DNA of 64,000 nucleotides. Origin: Chryseobacterium herbae (GTDB lineage: Bacteria; Bacteroidota; Bacteroidia; Flavobacteriales; Weeksellaceae). Position numbers and translations under genes: made by a program. The notes under the pieces are model-generated. The model did no database searches. It had not been told where the DNA came from and saw only the letters and a program-made list of their open reading frames with translations. This document shows, piece after piece, positions 58,861 to 64,000 of this stretch (position 1 is its first letter; every line of letters begins with the position of its first letter). Location: NCBI RefSeq assembly GCF_025154075.1, contig NZ_JAOAMU010000002.1:852798-916797 (forward strand). The letters are read 5' to 3'.

Positions 58861-61719
58861 ATGAATACAGAACAGTTTGTGAGCCGTCACATTTCCCTTA
58901 ATGAAGCCGATAAACAGGCAATGTTGGAAAGATTGGGCGTTTCAAGTATTGAAGAACTAATTTCTCAGACCATTCCTTCTTCTATCCGTTTAGAAAAGGA
59001 TCTTGAGATCTCTGCACCGCTTTCAGAATACGAGATGCTGAACCATTCGAAAGATCTGGCATCGAAGAATACTGATTATACGAGCTACATTGGTTTTGGA
59101 TACCACAATACACTTTTGCCATCAGCTATTCAGAGAAATATCTTTGAAAACCCAAGCTGGTATACGGCGTATACTCCTTATCAGGCTGAAATTGCACAGG
59201 GAAGGCTGGAAGCGCTTCTTAATTTCCAGACGGTAGTGTGTGATCTTACAGGTTTCGGACTTGCTAATGCTTCTCTTTTGGATGAATCTACAGCTGCTGC
59301 CGAAGCAATGCACATGTTCTTTAACAACAGAACGAAGGACCAGAAGAAAGCCAACGCCAACAAATTCTTCGTTTCCGATCTTGTTTTACCTCAAACAGTT
59401 TCCGTTTTAAAAACGAAAGCTGAAGGTTTAGAAATCGAAATCGTGGAAGGTGACCACAAAACGCACGAGTTTGACGGAAGCTATTACGGTGTTTTATTGC
59501 AATATCCTGGAAAAAACGGTATCGTTTTAGACTATACTGAAGATATTGTAGACTATAAAAAATTAGATTTACAGGTGGTTGTAGCTTGTGATCCGATGGC
59601 TTTGGTTAAATTAAAATCTCCGGCTTCTATGGGTGCTGACTGTGCCGTAGGAACTTCTCAGAGATTCGGTATTCCATTAGGTTACGGAGGACCTCACGCT
59701 GCATTTTTCTCTTGTAGAGAAGATTACAAAAGAGATATTCCGGGAAGAATCATCGGGGTTTCTCAGGATATGTACGGAAAACGTGCATTGAGAATGGCGC
59801 TTCAGACCAGAGAGCAGCACATTAAAAGAGAAAGAGCGACTTCCAATATCTGTACAGCACAGGTGCTTCTTGCTGTAATGGCTGGAATGTATGCGGTTTA
59901 TCACGGTCCAAGAGGATTAAACTATATCGCTGATCAGATCCACTTTAAAGCAAATGCTTTGAAAAACGGTCTTAAAGCATTAGGATATCAGACGGTTGAA
60001 GAGCCAATCTTCGATACCGTAAAAATCACGATGAGTGAGGACGAAAAAGGAAGACTGACAAGAATGATGCTTGATCACAAACTTAATCTGAACTATTTCA
60101 CAGAAGGAGTGGTAAGTATCGCGATCAACGAAAGTACAACATTGGAGAAATTAAATTATCTGATGGCTTCTTTCGCTCAGTTCAAAGACAAGCAGACTTT
60201 CAAATTAGAAATAAAAGAAGGATACAGCATTCCTGAGGAGAATTTAAGAAAAGACGAAATTCTTACGGAACAAGTATTCAACAAATACCATACTGAAACG
60301 GAATTGATGCGTTACATCAAACGTTTGGAAAGAAAAGATTTATCATTAACGCATTCAATGATTTCTCTTGGTTCTTGTACAATGAAACTGAACGCTGCTA
60401 CACAAATGTTACCTCTTTCTTGGGATAACTGGGGAGCTATTCACCCATTTGTACCGGTGGACCAGGCTGGAGGTTATCAGGAAATGATCAGAGAATTAGA
60501 GAAAGATTTAGCTGAAATCACTGGTTTCGCAGGAACTTCTCTTCAGCCAAACTCTGGAGCTCAGGGTGAATATGCAGGATTAATGGTGATCAGAGAATAT
60601 CACATTTCAAGAGGTGAAGGCCACAGAAATGTAGTATTGATTCCTCAGTCTGCACACGGAACCAACCCGGCTTCTGCAGCAATGGCAGGAATGAAGATTG
60701 TTGTGGTTAAAAACCTTGAAAGCGGAGAAATTGACTTCGATGACTTGAAAGCTAAAACAGAACAGCATTCTGAGAATTTATCTTGCGTAATGATCACCTA
60801 TCCGTCTACTTACGGATTCTTCGATGCGAACATTAAAGAAATTACAAGCTTAATCCACGAGCACGGTGGACAGGTATATATGGACGGTGCAAACATGAAC
60901 GCTCAGGTAGGATTTACAAGTCCTGGAAACATCGGAGCAGACGTTTGTCACCTGAACTTACACAAAACTTTCGCGATTCCTCACGGAGGTGGAGGTCCTG
61001 GAGTTGGTCCTATCTGTGTAGCTAAGCACTTAGTACCTTTCCTTCCTTCCAATGCGAATATCAGAGTCGGTTCTAAAGAAGCGATCGAAGGTATTTCTGC
61101 AGCCCCTTATGGTTCTGGTTTGATCCTTAACATTTCTTATTCTTACATTAAAATGCTAGGAACAGATGGATTGAAAAAGGCAACAGGACATGCGATCATG
61201 AATGCTAACTATCTTAAAGAAATTTTAGCAGAGCACTTCCCGATCTTGTATTCAAACGAGAGTGGAAGAGTAGCTCACGAATGTATCGTAGACTTCCGTC
61301 AGTTCAAAACTTTAGGAATTGAAGTAGCTGATGTAGCGAAGAGACTAATGGATTATGGATTCCATGCTCCAACCGTTTCTTTCCCTGTAGCAGGAACATT
61401 GATGATTGAGCCGACAGAATCTGAAAGCAAGTCTGAAATCGACCGTTTTGCAGAAGCATTAATCTCTATCAAAAAAGAAATCGACGAGATTGCTAATGGA
61501 GAAGCAGATCAGGCCAACAACGTCCTTAAAAACGCTCCACACACTGAGCAACTGGTGATCTCGGATTCTTGGGATAAACCATACAGCAGAGAAAAGGCAG
61601 CTTATCCACTAGACTGGGTAAGAGACCACAAATTCTTCGCTTCCGTATCCAGAGTTGATGAAGCTTACGGAGACAGAAACCTAGTATGTACTTGTGAGCC
61701 GATTGAAGCTTATATGTAA
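58861..61719 (+). CDS. gcvP: glycine dehydrogenase (decarboxylating), P protein of the glycine cleavage system
   Basis: A 952-residue PLP enzyme that decarboxylates glycine and passes the aminomethyl group to lipoyl-GcvH. The two halves of the single-chain form are fused: the N-terminal half (to about 435; R-H-I-S-L-N-E-A-D at the start) and the catalytic C-terminal half. The latter has PLP-binding Lys702 in N-L-H-K-T-F-A-I-P-H-G-G-G-G-P-G, and S-A-H-G-T-N-P-A-S-A near 600. Codon use is more biased than in neighbouring genes, consistent with high expression. Other gcv genes are not adjacent. It has its own promoter and a strong terminator. Confidence 0.97.
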   Translation: MNTEQFVSRHISLNEADKQAMLERLGVSSIEELISQTIPSSIRLEKDLEISAPLSEYEMLNHSKDLASKNTDYTSYIGFGYHNTLLPSAIQRNIFENPSWYTAYTPYQAEIAQGRLEALLNFQTVVCDLTGFGLANASLLDESTAAAEAMHMFFNNRTKDQKKANANKFFVSDLVLPQTVSVLKTKAEGLEIEIVEGDHKTHEFDGSYYGVLLQYPGKNGIVLDYTEDIVDYKKLDLQVVVACDPMALVKLKSPASMGADCAVGTSQRFGIPLGYGGPHAAFFSCREDYKRDIPGRIIGVSQDMYGKRALRMALQTREQHIKRERATSNICTAQVLLAVMAGMYAVYHGPRGLNYIADQIHFKANALKNGLKALGYQTVEEPIFDTVKITMSEDEKGRLTRMMLDHKLNLNYFTEGVVSIAINESTTLEKLNYLMASFAQFKDKQTFKLEIKEGYSIPEENLRKDEILTEQVFNKYHTETELMRYIKRLERKDLSLTHSMISLGSCTMKLNAATQMLPLSWDNWGAIHPFVPVDQAGGYQEMIRELEKDLAEITGFAGTSLQPNSGAQGEYAGLMVIREYHISRGEGHRNVVLIPQSAHGTNPASAAMAGMKIVVVKNLESGEIDFDDLKAKTEQHSENLSCVMITYPSTYGFFDANIKEITSLIHEHGGQVYMDGANMNAQVGFTSPGNIGADVCHLNLHKTFAIPHGGGGPGVGPICVAKHLVPFLPSNANIRVGSKEAIEGISAAPYGSGLILNISYSYIKMLGTDGLKKATGHAIMNANYLKEILAEHFPILYSNESGRVAHECIVDFRQFKTLGIEVADVAKRLMDYGFHAPTVSFPVAGTLMIEPTESESKSEIDRFAEALISIKKEIDEIANGEADQANNVLKNAPHTEQLVISDSWDKPYSREKAAYPLDWVRDHKFFASVSRVDEAYGDRNLVCTCEPIEAYM

Positions 61720-61739
61720 TCATTGACTATAAATATAAG

Positions 61740-61773
61740 ACACCCGTTTAGATTCTAAACGGGTGTTTTTTTG
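61740..61773 (+). terminator. terminator after gcvP
   Basis: ACACCCGTTTAG and its exact complement around ATT, followed by seven T's. It lies 20 bases past the stop and could also serve the convergent small lipoprotein gene. Confidence 0.92.
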
Positions 61774-61791
61774 TTATATTTTTATTTTCTC

Positions 61792-61974
61792 TTACCTTCT
61801 TCGATAGCTGTATGCTACAAGAAGCGCAACAGCCATGGCACCAAAAGTGACCATTGAAACTGTTTTAATGGATAGCTCACTGTCTTTTGCTGATGATGTA
61901 TTTTGAGATTTCTCACATGAAGACAAGAATACTACTGTCATGAATAGACAGCCAAAGAGTAATTTTTTAATCAT
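61792..61974 (-). CDS. small lipoprotein with C-terminal membrane helix and Arg tail
   Basis: A 60-residue protein. The N-terminus is a lipoprotein signal (lipobox L-S-S-C, Cys20), and a short polar stretch (E-K-S-Q-N-T-S-S-A-K-D) follows. A second hydrophobic helix (about 37-56, V-S-M-V-T-F-G-A-M-A-V-A-L-L-V-A) ends in Y-S-Y-R-R-R. Signal at the front with helix plus basic tail at the back is the layout of many small envelope proteins and of protease-processed sorting tails. No family recognised. It is convergent with gcvP. Confidence 0.7.
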   Translation of the reverse strand: MIKKLLFGCLFMTVVFLSSCEKSQNTSSAKDSELSIKTVSMVTFGAMAVALLVAYSYRRR

Positions 61975-62095
61975 AGTTATATTTGTTTGGTTCTTAATGT
62001 TTTAAGAGCAAAAAATATACCGGATATTCGTTTGGGATAAGAATTCTATATGCAGTAAATAAGAAATATTGAAAAAGATAGATTTGAGATTGTAA

Positions 62096-62126
62096 ATAAA
62101 AACCCTTCTCAAAACAGAAAAGGGTT
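62096..62126 (-). terminator. terminator after the second S41-like gene
   Basis: AACCCTT pairs with AAGGGTT; on the minus strand a T-rich run (TTTTTATTT) follows. Confidence 0.75.
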
Positions 62127-62152
62127 AATTATTTTATATAGGAATAACAATT

Positions 62153-63613
62153 TTATTTCCCGTTAAGTACACCATTCACATAATCCGTCCATTCATACAC
62201 CGGAATGCTTCTGTCCAGATAAAAGTCAGGCTGTAGTCCTTTTGCATCGATCGTAAAATCAGGAATACGCATACTTCTAGAAAGGGAATAGCCTAATTCA
62301 AATTCCTTACACGGCGAAGGAACATAATACATATTGGAAACATCCAAAACACCAAAAGTTGTAGTTCCGAACAGCTTCACTTTCTTACTTTGTTTGGCTG
62401 CAAGTAAAAATTGCTCGTCGGTACTCCCGTTTCTTTGATTAATGATAATTCCTACGTTTTTAGGATAAGGATAAATGGTATCAAACTTAGTGATGCTCAC
62501 AATACTTTCATTGAGGTTGACAAATTTTCCCTGTTCCTTTTCCAGGGTGTTAAATGAAGATTGGGCCCATTTTTTATTCTCTTCACTGAATCCGTATTCC
62601 GGTTTGTTGATGAAATCCAGCATTCTCTGATTATTCAGTTTTGTAGAAAGATATTCTACGCCAACAGTTCTGATCGGATTAGTGTAAATCAGAGGAAGGA
62701 TTTTACCGTAACTGGCATCGCTTCCTCCGGTTCCGTTTCTGATATCAATAATAAGGTTTTCAGTAGAGGTGATTTTATCTTTGTTGGCAGTAATGACACT
62801 GTCAATTTTTTGCTTTTCAGAAGCCTGGAAAGAAGGGATTCTTAAGTAGAGTGTTGTTTCGTTTAATTTTTCTATATAAGGTTGGTTGGCGCCTATTGAT
62901 TTAAAATATTGTGCATATTTTGGCTCATCGTCAATCTTAGGATAAACTCTTGAAAGGCTGAAATCCCCGATTTGCAAATGATTTTTTCCGGTCAGTGTGA
63001 TCTCTTTAGATTCCACTGCTGAACGATCACGCATATAATAAACAGAGCTCATTTTACCCTCTGAAGAATTGAGTTTCAGTTTTACCTGGCCTTTTGTCCA
63101 GGTTTCTGCCCCAGATTCGATGATAAATCCTACATATTGATTTCCCACTTTTTTAATTCCGATGGTATAAGGTTCGGTTACCCAGATTCCTTCGTAGTCG
63201 GATGTTTTCTTTTTGTCCAGATACTTTTTAAAATCCTGTGTTTCTACAGCTAAGGTTTCCCAATTGACAGATGGGCTTTCCTGTTTTACGTTATTAGCTG
63301 TCTTTGGTGTTTCCTTGTTAATAGGCCTTATCGCAATATGTCCGGAACGGAAAAAAGATAACCATTCGTAAAGAACAGGTCCGCATTCAGTATAGGTTTT
63401 TATTGATTTTACTTTCTCGGCTATGGTTTTATTATGGGCTTCGTAGGCCTGATTGCCTTTTTGCTTGAGTGCATATTCAAAACCTGCATCGTTGGCTTCA
63501 AAAGTTTTCTTCACCCATTCATAATTTTTTGTACAATCACAATTCTGAGCGTAGACTGATGTGGTTAAAAATGTAAATAAAGAAGATATTAAGACGGCTT
63601 TTATTTTTTTCAT
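62153..63613 (-). CDS. exported S41-family peptidase-like protein
   Basis: A 486-residue protein with a signal peptide (residues 1-22, V-Y-A-Q) and a Cys pair just after it (N-C-D-C). The S41 core is visible: T-L-Y-L-R-I-P-S-F (about 246-254), N-L-I-I-D-I-R-N-G-T-G-G-S (about 282-294) and N-Q-R-N-G-S-T-D-E-Q-F (about 388-398), where the Ser is the likely nucleophile. It lacks an evident PDZ domain, and the V-G-E-x-T region is replaced by F-G-T-T-T-F-G-V-L-D. It is more diverged than the relative at 24374-25927, so activity is less certain. Confidence 0.8.
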   Translation of the reverse strand: MKKIKAVLISSLFTFLTTSVYAQNCDCTKNYEWVKKTFEANDAGFEYALKQKGNQAYEAHNKTIAEKVKSIKTYTECGPVLYEWLSFFRSGHIAIRPINKETPKTANNVKQESPSVNWETLAVETQDFKKYLDKKKTSDYEGIWVTEPYTIGIKKVGNQYVGFIIESGAETWTKGQVKLKLNSSEGKMSSVYYMRDRSAVESKEITLTGKNHLQIGDFSLSRVYPKIDDEPKYAQYFKSIGANQPYIEKLNETTLYLRIPSFQASEKQKIDSVITANKDKITSTENLIIDIRNGTGGSDASYGKILPLIYTNPIRTVGVEYLSTKLNNQRMLDFINKPEYGFSEENKKWAQSSFNTLEKEQGKFVNLNESIVSITKFDTIYPYPKNVGIIINQRNGSTDEQFLLAAKQSKKVKLFGTTTFGVLDVSNMYYVPSPCKEFELGYSLSRSMRIPDFTIDAKGLQPDFYLDRSIPVYEWTDYVNGVLNGK

Positions 63614-63924
63614 GAGCTTAATTATAGTATAAGAACATCCGGTTTGCTTTAAATATTACATGCTTTTAATTTCATTTAGGTCGATGTATCAAATCAATCC
63701 GAATTATATGGCGCTAAAAATAAATAAATATCTAATGAAAAGCAATTTTTTAAATCCTGTGCTTGTGAGAATGACGGTATTTGTGTTTTCTTGAAAAATA
63801 TATACAGAAACTAAGAACGCACCAGATAAATACTGATGATATTTTGATGACCAAAAATTAAACACAAATTGCACAAATTCGTTTCACAAATAGCACAATT
63901 TGATCTCCAAAACCAATACATTCA
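63614..63924. other. intergenic region with worn repeat words
   Basis: No open frame. AAACACAAATTGCACAAATTCG followed by CACAAATAGCACAATTTG (about 63858-63902) are internal near-repeats of a dispersed type also hinted at near 57462. Confidence 0.35.
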
Positions 63925-64000
63925 ACTCTAAAACTCTAAAACTCTAAAACTCTAAAACTCTAAAACTCTAAAACTCTAAAACTCTAAAACTCTAAAACTC
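63925..64000. repeat. octanucleotide microsatellite ACTCTAAA running off the window
   Basis: At least 9.5 perfect copies of ACTCTAAA up to the right edge, with no sign of ending. Same unit, phase and strand as the array at 55715-55774. Confidence 0.95.

Overview
The window looks like a stretch of chromosome from a flavobacterium of the Chryseobacterium group (Weeksellaceae). I infer this from the AT-rich sequence, promoters of the Bacteroidetes type (TTG, about 20 bases, TAnnTTTG), two proteins with type IX secretion C-terminal domains, a monomeric isocitrate dehydrogenase, and a class A beta-lactamase resembling the chromosomal enzymes of Chryseobacterium. No tRNA, rRNA, CRISPR array, transposase or prophage gene was found.

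Layout. 1-5.2 kb: the edge of a 3-hydroxyacyl-CoA dehydrogenase gene, a small secreted protein, the beta-lactamase, a secreted GH5 glycosidase, a Gfo/Idh/MocA oxidoreductase and protein-isoaspartate methyltransferase. 5.2-7.7 kb: dispersed repeats, a small gene interrupted by an in-frame TGA, a D-2-hydroxyacid dehydrogenase and a very acidic protein. 7.9-14.3 kb: a 1399-residue repeat-built adhesin with a type IX C-terminal domain, then urocanate hydratase. 14.4-16.3 kb: a strikingly AT-rich patch with two exported proteins around a P-loop gene broken at two poly-A tracts. 16.4-24.3 kb: a TonB-plug protein, a serine hydrolase, an exported thiol peroxidase, a GapN-like aldehyde dehydrogenase and two tandem ECF sigma factor/membrane protein cassettes. 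24.4-31.4 kb: an S41 peptidase, two metallo-beta-lactamase-fold enzymes, an AraC regulator and an aldo/keto reductase.

31.7-37.3 kb is the most interesting block. A LytS-type kinase and a LytTR regulator sit between a secreted DUF1223 protein and an operon for a cytochrome P460-type haem protein. Both targets carry the same pair of 14-base direct repeats, 21 bases apart, at exactly the same distance from a TACTTTTG promoter element. I propose this as a small two-component regulon for an envelope redox or haem function.

37.5-44.6 kb: isocitrate dehydrogenase, a type IX substrate pair, a cytoplasmic thiol peroxidase, two VOC proteins and a DUF763 protein. 44.8-53.2 kb: a Crp/Fnr regulator followed by a long co-directional run of VOC, DinB, SRPBCC, alpha/beta hydrolase, SDR and DoxX genes; the first is preceded by a palindrome touching its promoter. 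53.4-64 kb: an S9 peptidase, a third sigma factor operon, a J-domain membrane protein, a tiny Cys/Lys-rich protein, glycine dehydrogenase (gcvP), a small lipoprotein and a second S41-like protein.

Intergenic DNA is unusually structured: a three-copy MITE-like family, a two-copy REP-like hairpin with compensatory base changes, a five-unit array of about 100-bp repeats, 7- and 8-base microsatellites (one ending at a start codon, one running off the window end), and several near-perfect terminator hairpins with three-base loops.
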